Program-made: the position numbers and the translations under genes | The notes under the pieces: generated by a model | What the model was told of the DNA's origin: nothing | Seen by the model: the letters and a program-made list of their open reading frames with translations, nothing else | Databases searched by the model: none | Shown: positions 1-8,188 of the stretch, one piece after another | How positions within the stretch are numbered: the stretch's first letter is position 1 | Layout of the letters: every line of letters starts with the position of its first letter | Assembly (NCBI GenBank): GCA_003212115.1 | Contig: QCQS01000017.1 | Coordinates: 1 to 17,989 of the forward strand | Reading direction: 5' to 3' | DNA: 17,989 nt | DNA from: Prochlorococcus sp. AG-455-E15 | Lineage (GTDB): Bacteria > Cyanobacteriota > Cyanobacteriia > PCC-6307 > Cyanobiaceae

Positions 1-10
1 TGATATTTCT

Positions 11-1108
11 ATGAGTAGTAGTTTTGGAAAAATTTTTCGTGTTAGTACTTTTGGAGAATCACATGGTGGCGCAGTAGGAGTTATCCTTGATGGATGTCCA
101 CCTAAGTTAAAAATAGATATAGAGCTGATACAAAATGAATTAGATAGGCGCAGACCTGGCCAAAGTGACATTACAACACCCAGAAATGAAGAAGATAAGA
201 TTGAAATATTAAGTGGGATAAAGGAGGGGTTAACACTTGGAACTCCAATAGCAATGTTGGTAAGAAATAAGGATCAAAGACCAGGAGATTATAATAATTT
301 GGAGCAGGTATTTAGACCTTCCCATGCAGATGGTACATATCATCTGAAATATGGAATTCAGGCAAGTTCTGGCGGTGGAAGAGCCTCTGCTAGAGAAACA
401 ATTGGGAGAGTAGCTGCTGGTGCTGTAGCAAAACAATTATTAAAAACCTTCTCTAACACTGAAATACTATCTTGGGTAAAGCGTATACATGATATTGATT
501 CTGATATAAATAAAGATAAGATTTCTCTTGAAAAGATAGATTCTAATATTGTTAGATGTCCTGATGAAAAGGTTTCAACAGAAATGATCGAGAGAATTAA
601 GGAATTAAAGCGTCAAGGAGACTCTTGCGGCGGTGTTATTGAATGTCTAGTAAGAAATGTCCCCTCTGGTCTTGGCATGCCTGTTTTTGATAAATTAGAA
701 GCTGATTTAGCAAAGGCTTTGATGTCTTTGCCTGCCACGAAAGGCTTTGAAATAGGTTCAGGATTCTCTGGAACTTATTTAAAAGGAAGCGAACATAATG
801 ATGCCTTCATCAAGTCTGATGATATTAGTAAGTTAAGAACAACATCAAACAATTCAGGAGGTATACAGGGCGGAATAAGTAATGGTGAAAATATCGAGAT
901 GAAGATAGCTTTTAAACCTACAGCAACCATCGGGAAAGAACAGAAAACAGTAAATGCTGAAGGAAAAGAAGTACTTATGAAAGCAAAAGGGAGACACGAT
1001 CCATGCGTTCTACCAAGAGCAGTTCCCATGGTTGATGCGATGGTAGCTTTAGTACTTGCTGATCATTTGCTTCTAAATCATGCTCAATGTGACTTAATAA
1101 ATAAGTAG
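11..1108 (+). CDS. aroC: Chorismate synthase
   Basis: Catalyses the last common step of aromatic biosynthesis: 5-enolpyruvylshikimate-3-phosphate to chorismate, using reduced FMN as catalyst, in the cytoplasm. The 365-residue protein is full length for the family. It opens with the family N-terminus GKIFRVSTFGESHG (residues 6-19), contains the RRRPGQSD segment near residue 46, the ASSGGGRASARET segment near 118-130, and the C-terminal GRHDPCVLPRAVPMV region near 328-342. The ATG at 11 is the natural start because the conserved block begins five residues later; only 10 bases precede it in the window, so its promoter and upstream neighbour are not visible. It converges on the eda-like gene with 34 bases between the stop codons and no obvious GC-rich terminator. 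Identification is from motif recognition and is very secure. Confidence 0.97.
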   Translation: MSSSFGKIFRVSTFGESHGGAVGVILDGCPPKLKIDIELIQNELDRRRPGQSDITTPRNEEDKIEILSGIKEGLTLGTPIAMLVRNKDQRPGDYNNLEQVFRPSHADGTYHLKYGIQASSGGGRASARETIGRVAAGAVAKQLLKTFSNTEILSWVKRIHDIDSDINKDKISLEKIDSNIVRCPDEKVSTEMIERIKELKRQGDSCGGVIECLVRNVPSGLGMPVFDKLEADLAKALMSLPATKGFEIGSGFSGTYLKGSEHNDAFIKSDDISKLRTTSNNSGGIQGGISNGENIEMKIAFKPTATIGKEQKTVNAEGKEVLMKAKGRHDPCVLPRAVPMVDAMVALVLADHLLLNHAQCDLINK

Positions 1109-1142
1109 TAGTTTTGTTGAATCAATTATATTTATCCTTAAC

Positions 1143-1769
1143 TTAATTATTTTTGAGCCATTGATATATTTTTGGATCAAATTTTTTATTTTTGATAGCT
1201 TTATCTCCAATTACAACTGCTTTATACCCTAAAGATTTATAAGTTTTTAAATCATTGATTGATAGTCCTCCAGCAGCAATGAAATCAATATTTTTATAGT
1301 TGAGTATATTTATCGAACTATCTTTACTTTTTATTGGGTAAATTTTGATAATGCTGCAATTTAAATCTATCGCTTCCTTAAGATCTTTTAAATTATTAAT
1401 TCCAGGAATTAATAAATAGTTTTTTGACTGCGCATAATTGAATAGATCTTTATCCCAAAATTTCATCATCGAAAAATTCAATCCAATTTTTAAAGAATCT
1501 TCTATTGATTGCTTATTAACTATGGAGGCAGAGCCTAAATTAACTCTTGGATATTTAATTTTGATATCGGATACAAAATCGAACCAATTTTCGTTGTTAG
1601 ACCAACTTATTTCAATATTCTTTAATCCTAATTTTACTAGGTTTTCTAATTCTTCAAAAAATGAATTTCTTATAGAGGTATTTGAGTAAAGATTATCTTC
1701 AGGTTTTATAAGTAAAAAAAAAGACTCAATTTTCAGGTACTCCGAAAAAGAGTCTTCTTTATTATGCAT
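1143..1769 (-). CDS. eda: Divergent KDPG/KHG aldolase family protein (Eda-like)
   Basis: A 208-residue protein that reads as the class I KDPG aldolase fold (2-dehydro-3-deoxy-6-phosphogluconate to pyruvate plus glyceraldehyde 3-phosphate, Entner-Doudoroff pathway). Visible landmarks are a likely catalytic Glu in GLKNIEIS (about residue 53), a GSASI strand at 79-83 where the family has GAGT, PGINNLKDLKEA at 122-133 (family PGv.T..E...A), the probable Schiff-base Lys in IIKIYP (about 142), and AAGGLS at 166-170 for the phosphate-binding PTGGI. The family TLRT after the Glu is replaced by SWSN, so this is a diverged member and exact substrate use is uncertain. It starts 20 bases after the ftsH stop on the same strand and is probably co-transcribed with ftsH. 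The long N-terminal extension before the barrel (about 30 residues) is not recognisable. Confidence 0.72.
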   Translation of the reverse strand: MHNKEDSFSEYLKIESFFLLIKPEDNLYSNTSIRNSFFEELENLVKLGLKNIEISWSNNENWFDFVSDIKIKYPRVNLGSASIVNKQSIEDSLKIGLNFSMMKFWDKDLFNYAQSKNYLLIPGINNLKDLKEAIDLNCSIIKIYPIKSKDSSINILNYKNIDFIAAGGLSINDLKTYKSLGYKAVVIGDKAIKNKKFDPKIYQWLKNN

Positions 1770-1789
1770 TAAAAATTTAAAATTCCGCG

Positions 1790-3643
1790 TTAAATATAGT
1801 TTGCGACTTTTACTTCTGAGCGGTTGAGCAAGTCTTGGATATCTTCAGTATCTATAGTTTCTCTTTCAATTAGCATTTGAGCCATTTCGTCAAGAACAGT
1901 TCTATTGTCTGTTAAAACTTTTGTAGCTCTCTTGTAGGCAACATCAACAAGTTCTGAAACCTCTACATCGATTGTTGCAGCTGTGTCTTCAGAGAAGTCT
2001 CTTGTAGAACTCATATCTCTTCCGAGAAACATTCCACCTTGAGATTGACCTAGAGCGACTGGACCTATTTTGTCACTCATACCGAATTTTGTGATCATTT
2101 GTCTGGCTACATTGGCAACTTGTTGTAAATCATTTGAAGCTCCGGTTGTTACCTCTTCTTCGCCATAGACTATTTCTTCAGCAACTCTTCCACCAAGAGC
2201 TACAGCCATTTGATTCTGAAGGTAAGAACGAGAGTAAAGACCAGATTCCATTCTTTCTTCACTTGGAGTAAAGAAGGTTAGACCCCCAGCTTGACCTCTT
2301 GGAATGATTGAGACCTTTGCTACTGGATCATAATCAGGCATTAATGCTCCAACGAGTGCATGGCCAGCTTCGTGATAAGCAACTAATTCTTTTTTCTTAT
2401 CACTGATTACTCTATCTTTCTTTTCTGGGCCAGCCATAACTCTTTCAATGGCATCACCGACTTCATCGTTACTTACTTTATCTAAATCTTTTCTAGCTGC
2501 TAATATTGCTGCTTCATTTAAAAGATTAGCTAAATCTGCACCAGTAAATCCTGGTGTTCTTCTGGCAACTTTATCTAAGTCAACGTCTTTTGAAAGAGTT
2601 TTATCTTTCGCATGAACATTTAATATCTGCAATCTTCCTGCATAATCTGGTCGATCTACGGTTACTTGTCTATCGAATCTTCCAGGACGCATTAAAGCCG
2701 AATCTAAGACATCTGGTCGGTTGGTCGCAGCAACTATTATTATTCCTGAATTACCTTCAAAACCATCCATTTCGGTTAAGAGTTGATTTAATGTTTGTTC
2801 TCTTTCATCATTTCCTCCGCCCATACCAGCTCCTCTTTGTCTTCCAACTGCATCTATTTCGTCAATAAATACAATACAAGGAGCATTCTTTTTAGCCTGT
2901 TCAAAAAGATCTCTAACTCTACTAGCTCCAACCCCAACAAACATCTCTACAAATTCTGAACCAGATATTGAGAAAAAAGGTACACCTGCTTCTCCAGCAA
3001 CTGCTTTAGCTAACAAAGTTTTTCCAGTACCAGGAGGACCAACAAGAAGAACTCCTTTTGGAATTTTTGCTCCGACTGCAGTAAATCTATCTGGGCTCTT
3101 AAGAAAATCTACAACTTCTGTGAGTTCTAATTTTGCACCTTCTACACCAGCAACATCTGAAAAGGTTACTTGTGTAGATGGTTCCATTTGAAGTCTAGCT
3201 TTGCTCTTGCCAAAACTCATGGCAGGGTTACCACCTCCAGCATTACCACTTTGGGATCTTCTGAAAAGAAAAAATAGGCCTCCAATTAAAAGTACTGGGA
3301 AAATTAAGCTACTTATAGCTTGTTGCCATGGGTTGGTTAATTTTGTAGGAGTTACAGCGATATCTACATTATTCTCAGTCAGAATTTTTAATAAATCTTT
3401 GTCAGGAGCTAAATTGACCTCAGATCTGCTTCCATCATTTTCAACAACTTGAGCTGTGGCATTATCTGGAGATATTAAGACTCTACTGATTTCTTTATCT
3501 TGAACTGCCTCTATAAAATCACTATATCTCAATGTCTTTGTAGAACTTTCAGTACTAGGTTTATCAAAAACTGAAGTACCAATAAAAATTACAGTAATGA
3601 CAGCTAGGACATAAAGTCCTACATTTCTCCAACGTTTGTTCAC
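1790..3643 (-). CDS. ftsH: FtsH membrane-anchored ATP-dependent zinc metalloprotease
   Basis: Hexameric AAA+ protease of the thylakoid or plasma membrane; in cyanobacteria the FtsH2/FtsH3 type degrades damaged D1 during photosystem II repair. The 617-residue protein has transmembrane segments at about 7-25 and 107-127 flanking a lumenal/periplasmic domain. The AAA domain follows, with Walker A GPPGTGKT (202-209), the pore FVGVGAS (235-241), Walker B IVFIDEIDA (257-265) and the SRH ATNRPDVLDSALMRPGRFDR (306-325). The protease domain carries zinc ligand motif HEAGH (424-428). The start codon is GTG (3641-3643), which gives the expected short basic N-terminus MNKRW just before the first membrane segment. 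It lies 46 bases downstream of sat and 20 bases upstream of the eda-like gene, all on the minus strand. FtsH identity is certain; which cyanobacterial paralogue (probably the FtsH2 type) is inference. Confidence 0.96.
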   Translation of the reverse strand: MNKRWRNVGLYVLAVITVIFIGTSVFDKPSTESSTKTLRYSDFIEAVQDKEISRVLISPDNATAQVVENDGSRSEVNLAPDKDLLKILTENNVDIAVTPTKLTNPWQQAISSLIFPVLLIGGLFFLFRRSQSGNAGGGNPAMSFGKSKARLQMEPSTQVTFSDVAGVEGAKLELTEVVDFLKSPDRFTAVGAKIPKGVLLVGPPGTGKTLLAKAVAGEAGVPFFSISGSEFVEMFVGVGASRVRDLFEQAKKNAPCIVFIDEIDAVGRQRGAGMGGGNDEREQTLNQLLTEMDGFEGNSGIIIVAATNRPDVLDSALMRPGRFDRQVTVDRPDYAGRLQILNVHAKDKTLSKDVDLDKVARRTPGFTGADLANLLNEAAILAARKDLDKVSNDEVGDAIERVMAGPEKKDRVISDKKKELVAYHEAGHALVGALMPDYDPVAKVSIIPRGQAGGLTFFTPSEERMESGLYSRSYLQNQMAVALGGRVAEEIVYGEEEVTTGASNDLQQVANVARQMITKFGMSDKIGPVALGQSQGGMFLGRDMSSTRDFSEDTAATIDVEVSELVDVAYKRATKVLTDNRTVLDEMAQMLIERETIDTEDIQDLLNRSEVKVANYI

Positions 3644-3689
3644 GATAAAAAGTCTTTAATAAATCTATAATACTAATAATAAAACAATA

Positions 3690-4865
3690 TTAAGAGCTTC
3701 TTAGAACATCTACTACACTTTTGAATGCAAACCATTCAGGAATTGGTTCGCCATTCCTCAATTTCTTTCTAAATTCCGTACCACTTAGTTTCATAATTTC
3801 ATAATTAAATTCTTTGGCTTCTTCAGCTGTTATATATCCTTTTTCCTTTGTATAAACTAAATTTTTTGAAGGAACAGTTTGCATCATCAATTCATCTGCA
3901 CACTTATTCGCAAAATTCTGAGCATCATATGGACCATAAAAATCTTCACCAGTTGACGACGACTTACAACCAGCCATATCTCTACCAATAATAAAGTGGG
4001 TGCAGCCATAATTTCTTCTTATTATCATATGTTGAAGAGCTTCTCTTGGCCCTGCCATATGCATTGAATAAGGTAAAAAAGCCCATTTTATTCTTTCATC
4101 AGATATTTCCTCTTCTAATTCTTTGTAGGTCAAATATCTAACTTTTCCAGGAATATCATCTTGTTGAGTTGGTCCACAAGTTGGATGAACTAAAACAACT
4201 GAGTTAGAGGAGACATTATCTGAAAGTAAGGCATTAGTAAATAATTCATAATGTGCTCTATGAATTGGATTTCTGCATTGAAATGCAACTACATCATGAT
4301 TTGATGGCAGTGTAGATCTAACTTCTTCAGGGGTTTTGCAGGGGAATTCTCTAATTGGTAGTTCGAAACCATAAACTCTTCCTCCTATATAAAATCTACC
4401 TCTCTCGTTAAAAATCATCTTAACAGCAGGATGATCTAAGGAATTAGTACCATAACAAAGTTCAGCTTCTAAGGATTTGTCAGGCTCCCATTTAGAGCTA
4501 ACTTCTAAAACGGCTATTTTTTGTTTTTTATAGGTAAGTAATATTGTCTCTCCAGTTTTTACTTTTTCATTATTTGAATCAAATACAATAGGCAAGCCAA
4601 AAAGCAATCCGCTTGTATTTCTATTATTTTTAATGACCGAATTGTAGTTATTTTCATCCATAAAACCTTCCAATGGAGAAAAAGCTCCAACCATCAAAAG
4701 TTCTACATCGCATGCATTTCTCTCGCTACATTCAAACTCATAAGTAGCTTTAGAAATAAGATCATTTTTAAGGTTTTTATCTTTGATAATTAAATTTTTT
4801 AGTTCCCCTCCATAAGGCGGTATTAGTCCATTAGTATCTGTTTTAGTTTTTTGTTGTAATTCCAT
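3690..4865 (-). CDS. sat: ATP sulfurylase (sulfate adenylyltransferase)
   Basis: Activates sulfate with ATP to adenosine 5'-phosphosulfate plus pyrophosphate, the entry step of assimilatory sulfate reduction in the cytoplasm. The 391-residue protein has the N-terminal PUA-like domain (AFSPLEGFMD at 61-70) and the nucleotidyltransferase domain with QCRNPIHRAH (196-205), the family Q-x-R-N-P-x-H-x-x-H nucleotide-binding motif. Next comes VHPTCGPT (226-233), then AGPREALQHM (271-280) and FIIGRDMAG (291-299). There is no C-terminal APS kinase domain, so this is the single-function bacterial form. The ATG at 4865 gives a normal N-terminus. It is separated from upstream psbO by an intrinsic terminator at about 4893-4922, so it probably has its own promoter or relies on readthrough. 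It leads into ftsH after 46 bases. Confidence 0.95.
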   Translation of the reverse strand: MELQQKTKTDTNGLIPPYGGELKNLIIKDKNLKNDLISKATYEFECSERNACDVELLMVGAFSPLEGFMDENNYNSVIKNNRNTSGLLFGLPIVFDSNNEKVKTGETILLTYKKQKIAVLEVSSKWEPDKSLEAELCYGTNSLDHPAVKMIFNERGRFYIGGRVYGFELPIREFPCKTPEEVRSTLPSNHDVVAFQCRNPIHRAHYELFTNALLSDNVSSNSVVLVHPTCGPTQQDDIPGKVRYLTYKELEEEISDERIKWAFLPYSMHMAGPREALQHMIIRRNYGCTHFIIGRDMAGCKSSSTGEDFYGPYDAQNFANKCADELMMQTVPSKNLVYTKEKGYITAEEAKEFNYEIMKLSGTEFRKKLRNGEPIPEWFAFKSVVDVLRSS

Positions 4866-4892
4866 TTTTAAAATTGATAAAGAAAAATTTTG

Positions 4893-4922
4893 AAAAAAAA
4901 AGAGGGGTTTAACCCCCTTTTT
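4893..4922 (-). terminator. Intrinsic terminator of psbO
   Basis: On the minus strand, about 15 bases past the psbO stop, an A-tract and four G's pair with four C's and a T-rich arm around a short GTTAAA-type loop, with one unpaired position, followed by a run of nine T's. It is the only clear GC-rich hairpin with T-tract in the window. On the plus strand it also has a short T-run after the hairpin, but no plus-strand gene ends here, so its role is to end the psbO transcript before sat. Confidence 0.8.
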
Positions 4923-4936
4923 CTCTTGAGTAGGAT

Positions 4937-5731
4937 TTATGCCTTTCTTCCGTAAAGCTCCCCAATTATTTTCACATCAAGTGGATCCTTTGAACCCATG
5001 TCTGTATCTGAAGGTTGGATTGCTTCAAAAGTACCAGCAAATTCGTCTGTGTCAGAATCTACATTGTTGATTGACAGAGTAATAACGCCAGTACCGTTTA
5101 CATCAACTTTAATATTTTCTTTTGCAAGTTCTTCGTCATCGCCTCCTAATGCCACTAAACCTTGAGCATATTCAACACCAGTATTTTTAGCTCTTGCCTT
5201 AGGATCTAGAAAATCACCAGTTCTGTAGTTAGGTGTAAATGTTGAACCACTAACCTCAGTGCCTGGCTCAATTGATGAAGGTAAATCAGCTGTAAGATCT
5301 TTTGCTGAGAATGCAAATGGCACCTCTAAACCACCAGGAGTTAATACAGTAATAAGTTGAAAATCAATACCACCTTTTTCAGTGAAAGTTCCTGAATCTA
5401 TATCTCCATAAACTTCTGTCACTGTGGTGTTATTTCTAGGACTAATAATTTTTGTAGAAACAAATTCTGCAGCTTTTCGTTTTGTCCCTGGCACTTTTAC
5501 ATAAACTTCTGTTGGATGCATGCATATTCCTTTAAGGCTATCTCCATTCCCTAGAGATATTGATCCGACAAGAGATGAGTCTAATGTAGGGCAATCATTA
5601 GCTTTTCCTGTGTTAACAACATCTGTAAATTGTGCATTTCCTCTTTCAGAAAAAGCAAATGTTTTAACAGGTACGAAAGCAAAAGTTATACAAATTGAAA
5701 TAACAAAAGCTAAGAAAGAACGAATTCTCAT
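4937..5731 (-). CDS. psbO: Photosystem II manganese-stabilising protein PsbO
   Basis: Extrinsic 33-kDa subunit on the lumenal side of photosystem II that stabilises the Mn4CaO5 water-oxidising cluster. I chose the ATG at 5729-5731 rather than the in-frame ATG at 5776. From 5731 the protein begins with a standard Sec signal peptide: basic MRIR, then a hydrophobic stretch to about residue 27, with a likely cleavage near KTFA/FSERG. The longer form would bury that signal behind 15 polar residues. Mature landmarks are FTDVVNTGKANDCPTLD near the N-terminus, the second Cys in KGICMHPTEVYVKVP (the two Cys presumably form the conserved disulfide), FQLITVLTPGGLEVPFAFSAKDL, and the C-terminal VKIIGELYGRKA. 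The precursor is 264 residues. It is followed by a strong terminator and preceded by a 216-base gap to coaBC, consistent with a separately controlled, highly expressed gene. Confidence 0.96.
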   Translation of the reverse strand: MRIRSFLAFVISICITFAFVPVKTFAFSERGNAQFTDVVNTGKANDCPTLDSSLVGSISLGNGDSLKGICMHPTEVYVKVPGTKRKAAEFVSTKIISPRNNTTVTEVYGDIDSGTFTEKGGIDFQLITVLTPGGLEVPFAFSAKDLTADLPSSIEPGTEVSGSTFTPNYRTGDFLDPKARAKNTGVEYAQGLVALGGDDEELAKENIKVDVNGTGVITLSINNVDSDTDEFAGTFEAIQPSDTDMGSKDPLDVKIIGELYGRKA

Positions 5732-5947
5732 AATTAAAGTTGCAGTAAAGTTCTGTGACGATAGATTAAAGGTCATCTAATAAGTTCAGTACGGATATTA
5801 CAAGGGAAAGGACCATAAAAGATAGGACTATTAAATCCTCGAAACAACCCGTAGCTTTTTAGATTTTAAAAAACTGGAATTATTTTAAGCTATCACATTA
5901 TTTTTAATGATTAAGATTACAAAAAAATACAAATTAAAAAAATTTTT
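5732..5947 (-). promoter_or_regulatory. psbO upstream region and leader
   Basis: The 216-base gap between the coaBC stop and the chosen psbO start must hold the psbO promoter if psbO is transcribed separately. Several TA-rich hexamers resembling a -10 box are present on the minus strand, for example TAATAT about 60 bases before the start codon, but no convincing -35 box, so I do not assign a transcription start. A small imperfect hairpin GGATT-TAAT-AGTCC lies at about 5825-5840. No open reading frame of note is seen here. Confidence 0.35.
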
Positions 5948-7204
5948 TTATTTTTTTAATGAAATAATTTGGGTTATTAATTTATTTGCTAAATCAATTT
6001 TTGATGTTTTTTTAATGTAGTGTTCCATATTATTAGTATCGAATAACCAACCTTCATTTTGTGCCAAAAAGCCAAATCCTTGTCCTTCAATATCAATTGG
6101 ATTTGCGAATAGATAATCACAACCCTTTTGGATAATCTTTTCTTTAATTGTCATTCGTGCTTCTTCTATAGATCCTGTAAAAGCACAAAAGCCTACAAAA
6201 ATTTGGTTATCTTTTTTTGATTTACTAATTGTTTTTAAAATATCTGGGACTAGCTCAAAGTTTTTATTCAAATGGGAATTAATTTGATTTTTTGGAATTT
6301 TAGCTGAAGTATCAGAGGTTATTTTGAAATCAGATACTGCTGCATTCATGAAAAAATAATCGCAATTTGATATTTCATTATTAAGTGCCCTAATTAAATC
6401 AACACTTGTTTCAATTTCATATCTTTTTATTCCATCAGTAAGATTCTTATCGATTTTCAGAGGACCATGAACATATTTTACTTGTGCTCCCCTGAACCTC
6501 GCTACTTGAGAGAGAAGTATGCCCATAGCGCCAGAACTTTTGTTAGTAATATGTCTTGCCGCGTCAATTTTCTCTAAGGTACACCCTCCAGTTATTAAAA
6601 TCTCTTTATTAAGTAAATCTTTGCGGTATTCATTTTGTTTATGTGATGCTATAAATTCAAGAGCTAATTGAATTAGATCATTAGGAGGTATCTTACCGAT
6701 GCCAAAAGCATCACATGCTAAGAGGCCTTCACTTGGTTGCAAAGATAAAACATTTTCGTAATTCTGTAAATTCTCATAATTTTTTTGGACAGCTTTATTT
6801 AGCCACATTTGTGTATTCATTGCTGGTGCAACAATAATGGGCTTTATATTTGCTATTAAGATGCTTGGGATCAATCCCTCTGCATTTCCAGTTACCCATT
6901 TTGCTAATGTTGTCGCTGTTAAAGGGGCGATGATTAAAATATCAGCCCAATTACTAAGTTCTATGTGAAGAGGTGTTGATTGACCATCAGACCATTGATC
7001 ATTTTCTAAAATGCACGGGTTTCTACTTAAAATAGAAAGAGAAAGCGGCTTTATTAATTTTTCTGCATTTTTTGATAAGACGCATCTTATTTCATAATTT
7101 TCTTTCGCTAATTGGCTAATTAATAATGGAATTCTTACAGCTGCAATACTTCCAGTTATTAATAAAAGAACCTTTATTTTTGAGTCCTTACTTTTAGTTT
7201 TCAT
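5948..7204 (-). CDS. coaBC: Bifunctional CoaBC (phosphopantothenoylcysteine synthetase/decarboxylase)
   Basis: Makes 4'-phosphopantetheine in coenzyme A synthesis. The CoaB half joins cysteine to 4'-phosphopantothenate using CTP; the CoaC half decarboxylates the product with FMN. In the 418-residue protein the N-terminal flavoprotein half shows LLLITGSIAAVRI (13-25), the catalytic His in PLHIELSNWAD (His80), the APLTATTLAK segment (93-102), PAMNTQMW (127-134) and the active Cys in LLACDAFGIGK (Cys164). The CoaB half begins near 200 with ILITGGCTLEKIDAARHITN and SSGAMG (224-229), and contains NAAVSDFK further on. Both active sites look intact. The start ATG at 7204 overlaps the end of the upstream DUF2555 gene by 11 bases, implying translational coupling. 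Confidence 0.95.
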   Translation of the reverse strand: MKTKSKDSKIKVLLLITGSIAAVRIPLLISQLAKENYEIRCVLSKNAEKLIKPLSLSILSRNPCILENDQWSDGQSTPLHIELSNWADILIIAPLTATTLAKWVTGNAEGLIPSILIANIKPIIVAPAMNTQMWLNKAVQKNYENLQNYENVLSLQPSEGLLACDAFGIGKIPPNDLIQLALEFIASHKQNEYRKDLLNKEILITGGCTLEKIDAARHITNKSSGAMGILLSQVARFRGAQVKYVHGPLKIDKNLTDGIKRYEIETSVDLIRALNNEISNCDYFFMNAAVSDFKITSDTSAKIPKNQINSHLNKNFELVPDILKTISKSKKDNQIFVGFCAFTGSIEEARMTIKEKIIQKGCDYLFANPIDIEGQGFGFLAQNEGWLFDTNNMEHYIKKTSKIDLANKLITQIISLKK

Positions 7205-7415
7205 CGAAAGGTTCCTGATCGAGGAGATGGGTATAATTAGTCGTTAATTCAGGCCTATTGATTGCAAGAGCCCTCAGTAAGTGCCAGTCTTTTAAACCAT
7301 CAAATGGAGTATTATAATTATCTTCCTCTAGCCTTTTAGCGAGCTCAAAGGTCATTTCTTCATCAAAAGAATTTACTAGTTCCTCACTTATTTTATTTTC
7401 GGAAATGAATTTCAT
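7194..7415 (-). CDS. DUF2555 family conserved cyanobacterial small protein
   Basis: A 73-residue soluble, acidic protein that I recognise as the cyanobacterial DUF2555 family from the core FELAKRLEEDNYNTPFDGL and DWHLLRALAINRPELT, ending in HLLDQEPFDEN. No biochemical function is known to me. I start it at the ATG at 7413-7415 (MKFISENK); an upstream in-frame TTG at 7430 would add only five residues (MTLIN) and looks less likely. Its stop lies inside the beginning of coaBC with an 11-base overlap, so the two are probably translated together. It shares an upstream region of about 217 bases with the divergent 66-residue gene. Confidence 0.85.
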   Translation of the reverse strand: MKFISENKISEELVNSFDEEMTFELAKRLEEDNYNTPFDGLKDWHLLRALAINRPELTTNYTHLLDQEPFDEN

Positions 7416-7632
7416 ATTGATTAAAGTCAATATACTTTAATAATAAAGCCTCAAGTAATTATTTAAAATTGATATAAGAATTAAGTACATATTTTCAAGG
7501 ATATGATAATTTTTAATTTTCATAATCTTTTCAAATTGTTGTCAGGTCATTTATCTTCATTCTCAGTCATAAATATGCAAACTCTCCTTTTCAAAAATAT
7601 TCTTTCTTAAAATAAGCTCAAAAATTTATATC

Positions 7633-7833
7633 ATGTCGCAAAACAAAAGAGAGCAAGTCATTAGTCACATACGCTATTTAAGGCAAGAGCTCAGAGAAAT
7701 GCATTTAGGAATAAAAGAAGATGACCTTTTCCCTGAGCCAGGCGAAATAAGAGGGTTAATGGCTCAGTTGGAAGCATTACTTGAATTAATAGAAGGAAAT
7801 ACTAAAATTCAATCAAACTCAGAAGTGGCTTAG
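7633..7833 (+). CDS. Conserved small hypothetical protein (66 residues)
   Basis: I do not recognise a named domain. The 66-residue protein has no membrane segment or signal peptide. It looks like two charged amphipathic helices: about residues 4-24 (REQVISHIRYLRQELREMH) and about 38-54 (IRGLMAQLEALLELIEG), joined by an acidic turn with DDLFPEPGE. This is the look of a helical hairpin or small adaptor. The codon use matches its neighbours and the ATG at 7633 is the first in frame. It is followed after 11 bases by ycf20 on the same strand, so the two probably share a transcript. A TAAAAT hexamer at 7608-7613 could be a -10 box but would leave a very short leader. Confidence 0.75.
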   Translation: MSQNKREQVISHIRYLRQELREMHLGIKEDDLFPEPGEIRGLMAQLEALLELIEGNTKIQSNSEVA

Positions 7834-7844
7834 TTTAATGGAAA

Positions 7845-8186
7845 ATGGTTGTTAAACCTCAAAAGACAAAATTTCAGCTAAAAATTGTGGAAAATATTCA
7901 GACAATAAGTATTTGGGCTAACAATCCATGGCGAAGATATTCAATATCATTGCTTACACTTTTAATCGGATACTTTTTTGGAAGTTCTCTTGGTATGGTA
8001 AGTGCCGTTGTGGAACTCATGGATCCTGTAGCCGCTTTTTTATCAGTAGTTTTTATTGAGTTTTTAATAGTTTTGAGAAGAAATTTTAGATTTGAAAGGA
8101 AAAAGAAATTTTTAGTACTTTTATTAGATTCTTTAAGATTAGGATTATTTTATGGTTTCTTTACAGAAAGTCTTAAGTTGCTATAA
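7845..8186 (+). CDS. ycf20: Ycf20 family membrane protein (DUF565)
   Basis: A 113-residue protein matching the cyanobacterial and plastid Ycf20/DUF565 family: WANNPWRRYSISLLTLLIGYFFGSSLG followed by a membrane-spanning region at about 51-72 and VAAFLSVVFIEFLIVLRRN at 63-81. It has two to three hydrophobic segments and a basic middle (RRNFRFERKKK). In plants a Ycf20 homologue has been linked to non-photochemical quenching (Arabidopsis npq6); the role in cyanobacteria is not established. It sits 11 bases after the 66-residue gene and converges on pyrB with only 2 bases between the stop codons. The ATG at 7845 is used because an ATG seven bases earlier runs into a stop within six codons. Confidence 0.85.
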   Translation: MVVKPQKTKFQLKIVENIQTISIWANNPWRRYSISLLTLLIGYFFGSSLGMVSAVVELMDPVAAFLSVVFIEFLIVLRRNFRFERKKKFLVLLLDSLRLGLFYGFFTESLKLL

Positions 8187-8188
8187 AT

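Noticed and set aside
2554..2868. 104-residue plus-strand open frame opposite ftsH
   Set aside because: It is an antisense shadow of the highly conserved AAA domain of ftsH.
5838..5856. GAAACAACCC word resembling the GGAAACA motif of the Yfr2 small-RNA family
   Set aside because: Only one partial copy, no paired motif in a loop and no GC-rich terminator hairpin right after it, so it does not support an ncRNA call.
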